A stretch of DNA of 31,619 nt from JASFBA01 sp036172265 (GTDB lineage Bacteria; Chloroflexota; Chloroflexia; DTKN01). The position numbers and the translations under genes were made by a program. Below are positions 22,644 to 31,404 of the stretch, piece by piece (position 1 is the stretch's first letter; each line of letters starts with the position of its first letter). The stretch is from the NCBI GenBank assembly GCA_036172265.1, contig JASFBA010000006.1, forward strand, positions 1 through 31,619, in the 5' to 3' direction. Below the pieces are notes generated by a model that did not search any database, was not told where the DNA came from, and saw only the letters and a list, made by a program, of their open reading frames with translations.

Positions 22644-24338
22644 ATGTTGTCCTCTTCGAGATGCGGTCGCCTTGTCTGGGCCAGGCTGCTCCTTGTGCTC
22701 CTTTTGTCGATTTCCTGTGGGGGAGACCGCCGGCCGATTCCCCGGCCTTCGGAGGTGCCCACGGCCCCACTCTCTGCCGGCCAAGCCACCCTTTCCCCGG
22801 CCGACCTCCTGCTTGCTCCGGGCGATATATTCATCTACCCGGGCCCGGAACGCTATAGCGGGGACATCCTCTCCTTCGACGTTATCCCCCGGAATATCGG
22901 TTCCATTGCCCCTTCCGCCATCCTGGTCCGCCTCTACCGCCTGGTGGAAGGGCACCGGGAGGCCATCGCCGAAGGGCCGGTGGGATTTCCGGCCTTTGAC
23001 AGACAGCCTCGGGCCCGCCTGATCTGGGCCTGGGATACCCACGGCCTGGTCGGGAAGCAAACCCTCGTCGCCTGGCTCGACCCCGACGACCGTATTCACG
23101 AGGGCGATGAGGACCCAACCAACAACCTCCTGACCTTTACCCTCTCCCTCTCTCCGACGCTCGAACTCCCCCCTCCGGAACGGGGATCGGCCTGGATGAC
23201 AGAGACGACGGCGTGCTGTGTCCTCCATTACCTCAGCGGAAGTGCCGCTGCCCGCGACATACCGACGATCACCGCCGTTGTGGAGGAAACGGCTGCCGAA
23301 ATAGGAAACCGCCTGGGCGTCTCACCCACCGCACCGCTGGAAATCCACTTCCTCAGCCGGGTAATCGGCCAGGGGGGATATGCGTATGAAGGGGTTGCCC
23401 TCTCCTACCTCGACCGGCACTATGCCGGCCTCGACCTGCGACTGGTGCTGCGCCATGAGATCGTCCACGTTCTGGATGCCCTGCTCTTCCAGGTCTACCC
23501 GCCGGCCCTGCTCCGCGAGGGACTGGCGACCTATCTTTCCGGCGGCCATTACAAGGAGGAAGCGATTCCTCAGCGGGCCTCCGCCCTCCTGCGGACGGGG
23601 CGGTATATCCCCCTCAGGATGCTGGCCGAGGACTTTTACGCCCAGCAGCACGAGGTCGGCTATCTGGAGGGTGCTGCCCTGATCGCCTATCTGGTGGACA
23701 CATACGGTTGGAACCGTTTCCTCCATTTCTATACCTCCTTTGGGGAAAGCCCCTCGGCCTCGCAAGCCTTAGAACAGGCCCTGGAGAAAAACTTTGGCCA
23801 GGGATTGGAAGAGGAAGAGGCAGACTTCCGGGCCTGGCTCGAGGCCCACCCCCCCACGCCGGAGCAGGTCCGGGACCTGGAGGACACGATTCGCCTTTTC
23901 GAGACCATGCGCCGCTACCAGGAACGCTACGATCCGGGAGCACACTGGTGGAGCGGCTGGATGCCCGATCCGGCAGAGGGCGAGAGACGGGGCATCGTGG
24001 CCGACTTTATCCGCCACCCTCGAGCACCGAAGAACCTGGCTCTGGAGGCCATGCTGATGGCTGCCCAGAAAAATTTGGTGGCCGGACAGTTCGAGCAGAC
24101 GGAGGCGCTCTTGGACGGCATCGACCGGGTTCTGGAAAGCGGGGACTTTTCCGGCCGGCCGGAGGCCGACTACCTGGCGCTGGTGGAGGCGGCGCAAAAG
24201 GCCGGCTACGAGGTCCAGCGAATCTCCCTAGACGGCGAACGGGCGGTGATATGGGCCATTGCCCGCTGGCCGTACCTGGAGGAACTGACCTTTCAAAGGA
24301 CGGCATCTGGGTGGACACCGATAGCCGTCGGCCATTAA
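22644..24338 (+). CDS. Lipoprotein with CARDB-like domain and gluzincin metallopeptidase domain
   Basis: A 564-residue exported protein of a family I cannot name precisely. Signal peptide with a lipoprotein-type Cys at 25 (SISC, an atypical lipobox because position -3 is Ser). Residues about 65-170 look like a CARDB/Ig-like beta domain (DVIPRNIGS ... GDEDPTNNLLTFTL). The catalytic region has HEIVH at 271-275 and a third ligand E292 in REGLATYLSGG, the gluzincin HExxH-16-E pattern of MA-clan peptidases (M1/M61 and 'peptidase MA-like' proteins). A helical C-terminal region follows (about 380-520). It ends with a small alpha+beta part (YEVQRISLDGERAVIWAIARW). ATG 22644 has GAGGTGAG 6 bases upstream. 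The gene leads a tight three-gene run with apgM and the GT-C/TPR gene. Probably a surface zinc protease; substrate unknown. Confidence 0.78.
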   Translation: MLSSSRCGRLVWARLLLVLLLSISCGGDRRPIPRPSEVPTAPLSAGQATLSPADLLLAPGDIFIYPGPERYSGDILSFDVIPRNIGSIAPSAILVRLYRLVEGHREAIAEGPVGFPAFDRQPRARLIWAWDTHGLVGKQTLVAWLDPDDRIHEGDEDPTNNLLTFTLSLSPTLELPPPERGSAWMTETTACCVLHYLSGSAAARDIPTITAVVEETAAEIGNRLGVSPTAPLEIHFLSRVIGQGGYAYEGVALSYLDRHYAGLDLRLVLRHEIVHVLDALLFQVYPPALLREGLATYLSGGHYKEEAIPQRASALLRTGRYIPLRMLAEDFYAQQHEVGYLEGAALIAYLVDTYGWNRFLHFYTSFGESPSASQALEQALEKNFGQGLEEEEADFRAWLEAHPPTPEQVRDLEDTIRLFETMRRYQERYDPGAHWWSGWMPDPAEGERRGIVADFIRHPRAPKNLALEAMLMAAQKNLVAGQFEQTEALLDGIDRVLESGDFSGRPEADYLALVEAAQKAGYEVQRISLDGERAVIWAIARWPYLEELTFQRTASGWTPIAVGH

Positions 24339-24348
24339 GGAGGCCTTT

Positions 24349-25557
24349 ATGGATCGTCTGTCCCTCATTCGATCTCTGCTGATCCCCAACACGACAAAGA
24401 TCCTCCTCTTGGTGCTGGACGGGTTGGGCGGGCTGCCGCTGGAAGAAGGCGGCCCAACCGAACTGGAGGCGGCCCACACGCCCAATCTGGATGCCCTGGC
24501 CGCCCGGGGCATCTGCGGGCTGAGCACGCCGGTTGCTCCAGGGGTTGCTCCCGGCAGCGGCCCCGGCCACCTGGCCCTCTTCGGCTACGACCCGCTGGCC
24601 TACGAGATCGGCCGGGGAGTGCTGGAGGCGCTGGGCATCGGCTTTGAACTCCAGGCTGAGGATGTAGCCGCCCGGGGCAACTTCTGCACCCTGGACCCGG
24701 AGACGGGGGTCATCCTGGACCGACGGGCCGGCCGTATCTCCACCGAGGTCTGCGCCCGACTGGTGGAAAAGTTGCGGGCCATTCGCCTGCCGGGGGTGGA
24801 GGTCTTTGTAGAGCCGGTACAGGACTATCGCTTCGTCCTGGTACTCCGCGGCCCAGACCTTGCCGACGGCCTGACTGAGACCGACCCTCAGCGTACCGGC
24901 GTCCCACCCCTCCCGGTGCAGCCCACCCGGCCGGAAGCCGTCCACACGGCCGAACTCCTCAACCGCTGGCTGAGGGCCGCCTTCACTCTCCTGGCCGACG
25001 AGCACCCGGCCAACGGCTGTACCCTGCGCGGCATTGCCCAAAACCCCGGCCTCCCACCGATGCCGGAGGTCTACGGCCTGCGCTGCGCGGCCATCGCCAC
25101 CTATCCGATGTACCGGGGATTGGCTCGACTGGCCGGCATGGAGGTCCTTCCTACCGGGAGCACCATCGAGGATGAAGTACAGACGCTCCGCGAGCACTGG
25201 GGAAACTATGACTTTTTCTTTTTCCATGTGAAAAAGACCGATAGCGCCGGCGAGGACGGCGACTTTGCCCGCAAGGTACAGGCCATCGAGGAAGTCGATC
25301 GGGCGCTTCCGGCCATCCTGGAACTCGGGCCCGATGTGGTCATCGTCACCGGCGACCACGCCACACCGGCCCTGTGGAAGGCCCATTCCTGGCACGAATT
25401 GCCGATCCTCCTCTGGTCACGCTACGTCTGCCCGGATGGGGTCACCCGTTTCGGCGAACGAGCCTGTATGGCCGGTGGGTTGGGGCACATTCACCACCTG
25501 GACATCATGCCGCTGGCGCTGGCCTATGCCGGCCGTCTGACCAAATTCGGAGCCTAA
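24349..25557 (+). CDS. apgM: Cofactor-independent phosphoglycerate mutase, archaeal type (ApgM)
   Basis: A 402-residue glycolytic enzyme that interconverts 3- and 2-phosphoglycerate, belonging to the alkaline-phosphatase superfamily. LLLVLDGLGGLP holds metal ligand D24. AAHTPNLDALAARG is family-typical. APGSGPGHLALFGYDP carries the predicted phosphoserine S70. EDVAARGNFCTLD and the CTLRGIA segment belong to the insert domain. HVKKTDSAGEDGDF and VTGDHATP hold the second metal cluster. The length matches archaeal-type iPGM (about 400-420) rather than the ~510-residue bacterial GpmI. AAGGAGG sits 8 bases before the ATG and overlaps the end of the upstream gene region. The next gene starts four bases after its stop, so they are coupled although functionally unrelated. 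Confidence 0.94.
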   Translation: MDRLSLIRSLLIPNTTKILLLVLDGLGGLPLEEGGPTELEAAHTPNLDALAARGICGLSTPVAPGVAPGSGPGHLALFGYDPLAYEIGRGVLEALGIGFELQAEDVAARGNFCTLDPETGVILDRRAGRISTEVCARLVEKLRAIRLPGVEVFVEPVQDYRFVLVLRGPDLADGLTETDPQRTGVPPLPVQPTRPEAVHTAELLNRWLRAAFTLLADEHPANGCTLRGIAQNPGLPPMPEVYGLRCAAIATYPMYRGLARLAGMEVLPTGSTIEDEVQTLREHWGNYDFFFFHVKKTDSAGEDGDFARKVQAIEEVDRALPAILELGPDVVIVTGDHATPALWKAHSWHELPILLWSRYVCPDGVTRFGERACMAGGLGHIHHLDIMPLALAYAGRLTKFGA

Positions 25558-25561
25558 GGGG

Positions 25562-27979
25562 ATGAAAACTTTGAAATTTGATATTCGGAACCTGTGGTTT
25601 CTCCTGCCGGCACTCGTTGCCCTTTTGCTCTACCTGCCGGCCTTCAACTTCCAACTGGTCTGGGATGACACCCTCTTCCTACGCGACTACCCGACCTACC
25701 GCGATCCCGGCCTTTGGCCAGCGGCCGTCTTCCGCAACTTTATCCTCTCCCCCAACTACTTTCGCCCGCTGGCCCTGCTTACCTTTGTAGCCGAGTTGGG
25801 CCTGGGAGGAATCAACCCAACGTTGTTCCACCTGACCAACGTCCTGCTCCACGTCCTCAATACCGTCCTGGTGACCCTGCTGGCGGCGCACCTCTTCGGC
25901 CTTGGCCGCACCTCCGGGCTTCGCCCGTTTCTGCCGGCGCTTGCTGCCGGCCTGCTCTACGGGTGTCATCCGGCCCTTCTGGAGGGAGTGGCCTTTATCT
26001 CCGGCCGTTTCGACCTCCTGATGACCACCTTCCTCCTCCTAGCACTCCTAGCCGATGGGAGAGTACGCTCCCGATGGCTGCGGCCGCTCCTCGTGGGAGG
26101 GGCCTTTTTCCTGGCTGCGCTCTGCAAGGAGATGGCCGTAGCGTTGGTACCGGCGCTCTTTTGCTGGCATCTGGCCCGGCCGGACGAAGAGGACAACCGG
26201 TCCCCATGGCACAAGTTCTGGGAACGCGGCGATGTCTGGGTGTACATCTCTATCCTGTTCGCCGGATCGGCCTATCTGGGACTGCGTTACGCGGCGCTGG
26301 GCTATCTATGGCTTCCAGAGGCCGGGGAGGCGGCTCTGGTCGGAGCACCACCCAACCACCTCCTCCTCATCCTGAAATCGCTGGGGACGTACATTCTGCT
26401 TATGGTGTGGCCTTTCACCCTCCTCAGCCCGATTCACTACAGCGAACGGCCGGTGTCCCTAGGCGACCCTCTGGCCTGGCTCAGTCTGGTGCTGCTCGTT
26501 CTGGTCGTGCTGGGGCTGGTGTGGTTGGTACGTCGGACGCGGCCGGCCGGGTGGCTGGCCCTGGCCGGAGTGCTCACGCTCTTTCCGGTGGTGAACATCC
26601 TGCCGCTCGAACTGGGCGGTGGGGCCTATGTGGCCGAGCGTTACCTGCTCTTCCCGCTCCTTTTCGTTTCGCTTTCGGCCGCCTATCTCTTGAGGCCACG
26701 GCCGGCCGAAGAAGAAACGGCCGGCATCCGGCGCCTCCCCTGGAAAGAGGCTCTGTTCCTCCTCTACCTTCTGGCCGACCTGGCGACCATCCAACTCACC
26801 CTGCCCCACTGGCGCCACGACCCGACTCTCTGGCTCTGGGCCGAACGTCGCTCCCCCCGCTCTGCCCTCCCGCCCACCAACCTGGCCCTCCAGTATGTCC
26901 ACGAGGGCCGTTACAGATTGGCTTTGGAAAAGGCCGACCAGGCCATCGCCCTCGACCCACAGAATGCGGAGGCTTACGATAACGCCGGCCTGGCCCTCTT
27001 CCACCTGGGCCGGTATGCCGATGCCCAGAAAGCCTTTGAGCAGGCAACGAAACTCCAGCCGGAAAGTGCGCTCTACTGGAATAATCTGGCCGGAGCGTTG
27101 CGCGAGCAGGGCCAGTTGGAGGAGGCGGAGAGAATCGTGCGGGAGGAGGCTCTGGCCCGCGATCCCGCCCTTCCCGTCGGCCACCTCAATCTGGGCCTGA
27201 TCTACATGCGGATGGACCGGTGGGAAGAGGCTATCGGGGAATTCCGCCAGGCCCTGGCCCTCTTCCCGCCGGGGGAAGGTACGGCCAACATCTGGGGCGA
27301 CCTGGGGCAGGCCCTTTTCGCGGCCGGCCGCTACGCCGAGGCTCAAAGCGCCTTTGAGGAGGCCGCCCGTCAGCAGCCACGGAATGCCTTTTTCTGGGCC
27401 TGGGTGGGATGGGCCCTCCTGGAGCAGAACCGACTGGCAGAGGCCGAAAGTGTCCTTCTCCAGAAGGCCCTGCCGCTGGATGCTTCGTTTCCCTTCACCC
27501 GGCTGGTCCTGGGCGACCTCTACCTGCGGGCCGACCGGCCGGACCTGGCCTCTCAACACCTGTCCCAGGCTGTGAACCTGTTGCCCGAAGGACAGCGCGC
27601 CTCAGCCGAGGAGATGCTGAACCGGACTCGGGATCCCGATCGCTGGCTACGGCTGGGGGACCTTCTGCTGGGGCAAAACGATTTTCAGGGGGCGTTGCGG
27701 GCCTTTAACCAGGCGGCTACCCTTGGGGCAAAGCCGGCCGATGTATCGGTGGGGTTGAGCGCAGCCTATATTGGGATGCAGGACTGGGTCTCGGCGAAGC
27801 GGGTGCTGGACGAAGCCCTTCAAGCGGCCCCGGAGGATGCCCGGCTCTATAACAACGCCGGTGTCGTAGCCCGCGAACAAGGCGACATCGAGGCGGCTCG
27901 GCAGTACTTTTCTCGGGCAGTGGAACTGGCCCCGGATTGGGATTTACCACGCCGGAACCTGGAGGCGTTGCCTAAGTAG
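25562..27979 (+). CDS. GT-C membrane protein with TPR repeats (TMTC/O-mannosyltransferase-like)
   Basis: An 805-residue membrane protein. The first ~420 residues hold about ten hydrophobic spans. LVWDDTLFLRDYP (D35-D36) in the first external loop is the acidic motif expected of GT-C glycosyltransferases, and NYFRPLALLTF and LFHLTNVLLHVLNT are family-like, as in TMTC-type and bacterial PMT-like proteins. From about 438 to the end there are roughly nine TPR-like units, e.g. YDNAGLALFHLGRYADAQKA and YNNAGVVAREQGDIEAARQY, likely on the outer side. By family it would transfer a sugar from a polyprenyl-phosphate donor to proteins, with TPRs recognising the acceptor. The GDP-mannose dehydratase gene on the right edge fits a glycosylation theme. 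The start lies four bases after the apgM stop, with GGGG as a weak ribosome site. Confidence 0.85.
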   Translation: MKTLKFDIRNLWFLLPALVALLLYLPAFNFQLVWDDTLFLRDYPTYRDPGLWPAAVFRNFILSPNYFRPLALLTFVAELGLGGINPTLFHLTNVLLHVLNTVLVTLLAAHLFGLGRTSGLRPFLPALAAGLLYGCHPALLEGVAFISGRFDLLMTTFLLLALLADGRVRSRWLRPLLVGGAFFLAALCKEMAVALVPALFCWHLARPDEEDNRSPWHKFWERGDVWVYISILFAGSAYLGLRYAALGYLWLPEAGEAALVGAPPNHLLLILKSLGTYILLMVWPFTLLSPIHYSERPVSLGDPLAWLSLVLLVLVVLGLVWLVRRTRPAGWLALAGVLTLFPVVNILPLELGGGAYVAERYLLFPLLFVSLSAAYLLRPRPAEEETAGIRRLPWKEALFLLYLLADLATIQLTLPHWRHDPTLWLWAERRSPRSALPPTNLALQYVHEGRYRLALEKADQAIALDPQNAEAYDNAGLALFHLGRYADAQKAFEQATKLQPESALYWNNLAGALREQGQLEEAERIVREEALARDPALPVGHLNLGLIYMRMDRWEEAIGEFRQALALFPPGEGTANIWGDLGQALFAAGRYAEAQSAFEEAARQQPRNAFFWAWVGWALLEQNRLAEAESVLLQKALPLDASFPFTRLVLGDLYLRADRPDLASQHLSQAVNLLPEGQRASAEEMLNRTRDPDRWLRLGDLLLGQNDFQGALRAFNQAATLGAKPADVSVGLSAAYIGMQDWVSAKRVLDEALQAAPEDARLYNNAGVVAREQGDIEAARQYFSRAVELAPDWDLPRRNLEALPK

Positions 27980-28018
27980 GCTTGTCTCCTCGTCCCTTTG
28001 TCTTCCCATCCCCCCATC

Positions 28019-29092
28019 TCACCCCATTAACCCGTCCACTGCCTCTCGGTCCAGCCTCCTCAACACGGCTAGGAGCAACTTCAGGGTATTGTCGTAGTCG
28101 TCGCGGCGGATGATGCCGGCGTGGCTGTGGATGTGGCGAGCCGGTACCCCTAACACCACGCAGGGAACGCCGGCCGCGTGTATATGGATCATCGCCCCAT
28201 CGGTGGCCCCGCCGGGCATCAGGCTGAATTGCAAAGGAATCCCCTCGGCCTCGGCCGTTTGAATGACCAGGTCGCGCAGGCGCAGGTTGGGAATCATCCG
28301 GGCATCGTAGAGGAGGAGCGTGGGCCCTTTCCCCAACTTGACCGCCGATTCCTCCGCCTTGATGCCGGGGACATCCCCGGCGATGCTCACCTCCAGGATG
28401 ATCGCCACGTCCGGGTTGATCAGGTAGGCCGTGGTCTTGGCCCCACGGGTGCCCACTTCTTCCTGCACCGTACCGGCGATGTAGAGGGCATTGGGCCGTT
28501 CTTTTTCCGCAGCCATCTCCCGCAGCGCCTCCAGGGCCAGGGCACAGCCCACCCGGTCGTCAAAGGCCTTCCCTAGGTACGAATTTTCCCGGCCCATCAC
28601 CGTGAAGGGGCTGACCGGGACGACGGGATCGCCCAGGCGAATGCCCAAGGCTACTACCTCGTCCTTGCTGGAAGCGCCCACGTCCAGGTACATATCCCTC
28701 TTCTGCACCACTTTGGAGCGCTCTTCCTGGTCCATCAAGTGGGGTGGCTTGGCTCCGGTCACCCCGATCACCCGTCCCTGGGAGGTGATAACCTCCAAGC
28801 GCTGGCCCAGCATGACCTGCTCCCACCAGCCGCCGAGCGGTTGCACTCGAAGGAAGCCGTCATCGGTAATATGGCTTACCATAAAGCCGATCTCGTCCAT
28901 ATGGCCGGCCAGCATCACCCGGGGGCCGCCTTCCGGCCCCGGCAGGCTGGCAATAAAACTTCCCAGTTGATCCTGGGTGATCTCGGCCACACCATCGAGG
29001 TATCTCCGCATGACAGCGCGTACCTCTTCCTCGTAACCGGGCACACCGGCTACTTCGCTCAGTTCTTTGAGCAAACGTTCTCGTTCGTCCAC
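28019..29092 (-). CDS. M42-family aminopeptidase (first of two paralogs)
   Basis: A 357-residue cytoplasmic metallo-aminopeptidase of the TET/glutamyl aminopeptidase type, which assembles as dodecamers and trims peptides. Metal and catalytic residues: H64 in LAGHMDEIG, D178 in AFDDRVG, the E211-E212 pair in VQEEVG, the acidic residue E234 (ILEVS) and H322 in the RHIHSHAG motif. A PDZ-like dimerisation insert (about 70-165) separates the two halves. The start is GTG at 29092, supported by AAGGAG 7 bases before it; no ATG fits as well. It lies about 107 bases downstream of the second M42 gene in a minus-strand run below gmd. Broad specificity is likely but cannot be read from sequence. Confidence 0.92.
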   Translation of the reverse strand: MDERERLLKELSEVAGVPGYEEEVRAVMRRYLDGVAEITQDQLGSFIASLPGPEGGPRVMLAGHMDEIGFMVSHITDDGFLRVQPLGGWWEQVMLGQRLEVITSQGRVIGVTGAKPPHLMDQEERSKVVQKRDMYLDVGASSKDEVVALGIRLGDPVVPVSPFTVMGRENSYLGKAFDDRVGCALALEALREMAAEKERPNALYIAGTVQEEVGTRGAKTTAYLINPDVAIILEVSIAGDVPGIKAEESAVKLGKGPTLLLYDARMIPNLRLRDLVIQTAEAEGIPLQFSLMPGGATDGAMIHIHAAGVPCVVLGVPARHIHSHAGIIRRDDYDNTLKLLLAVLRRLDREAVDGLMG

Positions 29093-29199
29093 TGTAATCT
29101 CCTTAGGCCGTTTCGCAACGTGCCGCGTATCTTGAGCGAATCGCTGGTATCCGAACTTTCAATTGTACTTGCCGTTCGGAGGCCCCCCGATTGGCCGGT

Positions 29200-30198
29200 T
29201 CAGACCTCGATGGGTCCTTCCAAGAGGGCCACCAGCAGGCGCACGGCGCCGGCAACGTCTTCTAGGTCCACCATCTCCGAAGTGGTATGCACGTACCGGG
29301 TGGGGATGGAAAGCGTCCCCGCCGGCACACCGCTGCGGGCGGTCTGGATGGCCCGGGCGTCGGTCGTCCCGCCCAGCAAAACCTCGCGCTGGTAGGGAAT
29401 GGCGCAGGCCTCGGCCGTGTGGATAAGGAGTTCCTTCACCCCGGGGTGGGCCAGCATTCCACCGTCCATCACCTTGACGGCTGGCCCTTTGCCCAGGACA
29501 ACCGCCATGGGACGGGCCTCGGGGGTGTCCCCGGTGCCGGTTACGTCCACAGCGATGGCCAGGTCGGGGTTGATGCCATAGGCTGAGGTCGTCGCCCCGC
29601 GCAGGCCCACTTCCTCCTGGGCCGTGAAGACGAAGTAGACCTCGTGCGGGCTGTGGGAGAGAGCCCGCAACACCTCCACCAGGACGGCGCAACCTACCCG
29701 GTCGTCCATCGCCTTTCCCACCGCCCGGCGGCCGGCCAGGGCAAACTGGCGATCCAGGCAGGCGATATCTCCCACGCGGACCATTTTTTCAGCCTCTTCT
29801 CGACTGCCGGCTCCGATGTCGATGTACATCTTGCGCAATTCGGTCTCGTTCTTGGATTCGATGGGCTCCAGCCCGATCACCCCGATCTGGCCCGAAGCGA
29901 AGCGGACGCGCTGTCCGGTCAGGGTAAGTGGGAAAAGCCCGCCCACCGGGGCAAAGCGGAGAAAGCCCTTTTCGTCAATGTGGCTGACGACCAGGCCGAT
30001 CTCGTCCATATGGGCGGCCAGCATGACGCGCTTCCCGCCTTCTGTCCCGGCTCGGGCGCGCACGATCAGGTTGCCCAGAGCATCCACCCGCACCTCGTCG
30101 GCCAGGTCAGCCACCAGACCGCGCAGCGTTTCGCGCACGGCATCCTCGCGCCCCGAAGGGCCGTAGAGTTCGCATAATTGCTTCAGCAGTTCCTGCAA
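29200..30198 (-). CDS. M42-family aminopeptidase (second paralog)
   Basis: A 332-residue paralog of the neighbouring M42 enzyme with the same ligand set: H63 in AAHMDEIG, D165 in AMDDRVG, the E195-E196 pair in AQEEVG, D218 in AVDVTG and H304 in the RYVHTTSE motif. Its metal-end motif (YVHTTSE) differs from the partner's (HIHSHAG), so the two likely differ in specificity. The start is an unusual TTG at 30198, chosen because AAGGAGG lies seven bases upstream and the family N-terminus (LLKQLCELYGPSGRE) begins right there. It begins 34 bases after the gmd stop and is probably co-transcribed with it. Confidence 0.92.
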   Translation of the reverse strand: MQELLKQLCELYGPSGREDAVRETLRGLVADLADEVRVDALGNLIVRARAGTEGGKRVMLAAHMDEIGLVVSHIDEKGFLRFAPVGGLFPLTLTGQRVRFASGQIGVIGLEPIESKNETELRKMYIDIGAGSREEAEKMVRVGDIACLDRQFALAGRRAVGKAMDDRVGCAVLVEVLRALSHSPHEVYFVFTAQEEVGLRGATTSAYGINPDLAIAVDVTGTGDTPEARPMAVVLGKGPAVKVMDGGMLAHPGVKELLIHTAEACAIPYQREVLLGGTTDARAIQTARSGVPAGTLSIPTRYVHTTSEMVDLEDVAGAVRLLVALLEGPIEV

Positions 30199-30232
30199 GG
30201 GAAAGCCTCCTTGTTTCGCCGCAAATCCGGCT

Positions 30233-31222
30233 TCAGTGCACCGGTTCTCCGCGCCGGTTGGCTTCGGATTGCAATAGTTTCAAATCGGCATCCACCATCA
30301 TACGGACGAGTTCCTCAAAATTTACCGTGGGTTCCCAATGGAGAACACGCCGGGCCTTGCTGGGATCGCTCACCAAAAGGTCCACCTCGGCCGGCCGGTA
30401 GTACTTGGGATCCACCACCACATAGTCCCGCCAGTCCAAACCCACATGGGAAAAGGCGACCTCGCAGAGTTCACGCACCGAGTGGGTTTCTCCGCTGCCG
30501 ACCACATAATCGTCCGGATGGTCCTGTTGCAGCATGAGCCACATCGCCCGCACGTAATCGCCGGCAAAGCCCCAGTCGCGCCGGGCATCCAGATTCCCCA
30601 GCCGAAGTTCACTGGCCAGGCCCAGTTGTATACGGGCTACTCCGTAGGAAACCTTCCGTTCGACAAACTCCAGGCCGCGCCGGGGCGAACCATGGTTGAA
30701 GAGGATGCCCGAACAGGCAAAAAGCCCATAACTCTCCCGATAGTTCACCGTGATCCAGTGGCCGTATACCTTGGCCACGCCGTAAGGACTACGGGGGTAG
30801 AAGGGGGTGTTCTCGTTCTGAGGAACCTCGCGAACCTTGCCGAACATCTCCGAGGAACTGGCCTGGTAGAAGCGAATCTTGGGGTCCACCAGGCGGATGG
30901 CGTCCAACAGGCGGGTCACACCTAACGCCGTGACTTCGCCGGTGAAGACCGGCTGCTTCCAGGAAGTGGGGACGAAGGACTGCGCAGCCAGGTTATAGAC
31001 CTCGTGAGGGCGGTACTCCTGGAGGATGTCCACCAGGGAGACCTGATCCAGGAGGTCCCCCTGCACCAGGGTCAAGCGATCCTGGATATGGGCAATGCGG
31101 TCAAAATTGACGGTGCTGGAGCGACGCACCATGCCGATAACCTCATAGCCCTTTTCCAGGAGAAATTCGGCCAGGTAAGAACCATCCTGACCGGTGATGC
31201 CGGTGATCAGCGCCCTAGGCAT
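30233..31222 (-). CDS. gmd: GDP-mannose 4,6-dehydratase
   Basis: A 329-residue NADP-dependent short-chain dehydrogenase-fold enzyme converting GDP-mannose to GDP-4-keto-6-deoxymannose, the entry to GDP-fucose, GDP-rhamnose and related sugars. The cofactor loop GITGQDGSYLAEFLL starts at residue 8. NLAAQSFVPTSW (77-88) and ASSSEMFG (121-128) hold the active-site Ser/Glu region. The catalytic pair is Y147 and K151 in YGVAKVYG. LFNHGSPRRGLEFVERK is the diagnostic GMD stretch, and GNLDARRDWGFAGDYV is also family-specific. It is slightly shorter than the usual 340-370. AAGGAGG lies just before the ATG. It heads the minus-strand run with the two M42 genes and would supply deoxyhexoses for glycosylation. 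Confidence 0.95.
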   Translation of the reverse strand: MPRALITGITGQDGSYLAEFLLEKGYEVIGMVRRSSTVNFDRIAHIQDRLTLVQGDLLDQVSLVDILQEYRPHEVYNLAAQSFVPTSWKQPVFTGEVTALGVTRLLDAIRLVDPKIRFYQASSSEMFGKVREVPQNENTPFYPRSPYGVAKVYGHWITVNYRESYGLFACSGILFNHGSPRRGLEFVERKVSYGVARIQLGLASELRLGNLDARRDWGFAGDYVRAMWLMLQQDHPDDYVVGSGETHSVRELCEVAFSHVGLDWRDYVVVDPKYYRPAEVDLLVSDPSKARRVLHWEPTVNFEELVRMMVDADLKLLQSEANRRGEPVH

Positions 31223-31250
31223 TCAGACCTCCTTGTGTAAAGCCGCGTCC

Positions 31251-31279
31251 ATTATACCACAAAGGGTAGGAGATGCAAA
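31251..31279 (-). promoter_or_regulatory. Putative gmd promoter
   Basis: On the minus strand a perfect TATAAT (31256-31251) lies 29 bases before the gmd ATG. The best -35 at 17-base spacing is TTTGCA (31279-31274), a weak match, so the start is credible mainly because of the -10. Confidence 0.5.
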
Positions 31280-31335
31280 CCGGGGGCATTTCGGGACACG
31301 CCTTGGGCCGAGCGCCCCGGCCCGCCGGCCGAAGC

Positions 31336-31404
31336 CCTCACCCCCTGTCCCCCTCTCCCCTTGGGAGAGGGGGAACCCTCGGCCCGGCCGGCCGGCCCCC
31401 TCAC
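31336..31404. repeat. C/G-rich intergenic repeat with inverted arms
   Basis: CCCCCTCTCCCC (about 31348-31360) pairs with GGGAGAGGGGGA (about 31363-31374) across a very short TT-type loop, then comes CGGCCGGCCGGCC. The CCCTCACCCCC start resembles the minus strand of the G-rich repeats at 9838-9870. This type of element is common between genes in GC-rich genomes; it is probably a dispersed repeat rather than a terminator. Confidence 0.55.

Noticed and set aside
24007..25395. Minus-strand frame of 462 codons opposite apgM
   Set aside because: Shadow of apgM and the upstream lipoprotein gene; no motif, and apgM has complete catalytic motifs.
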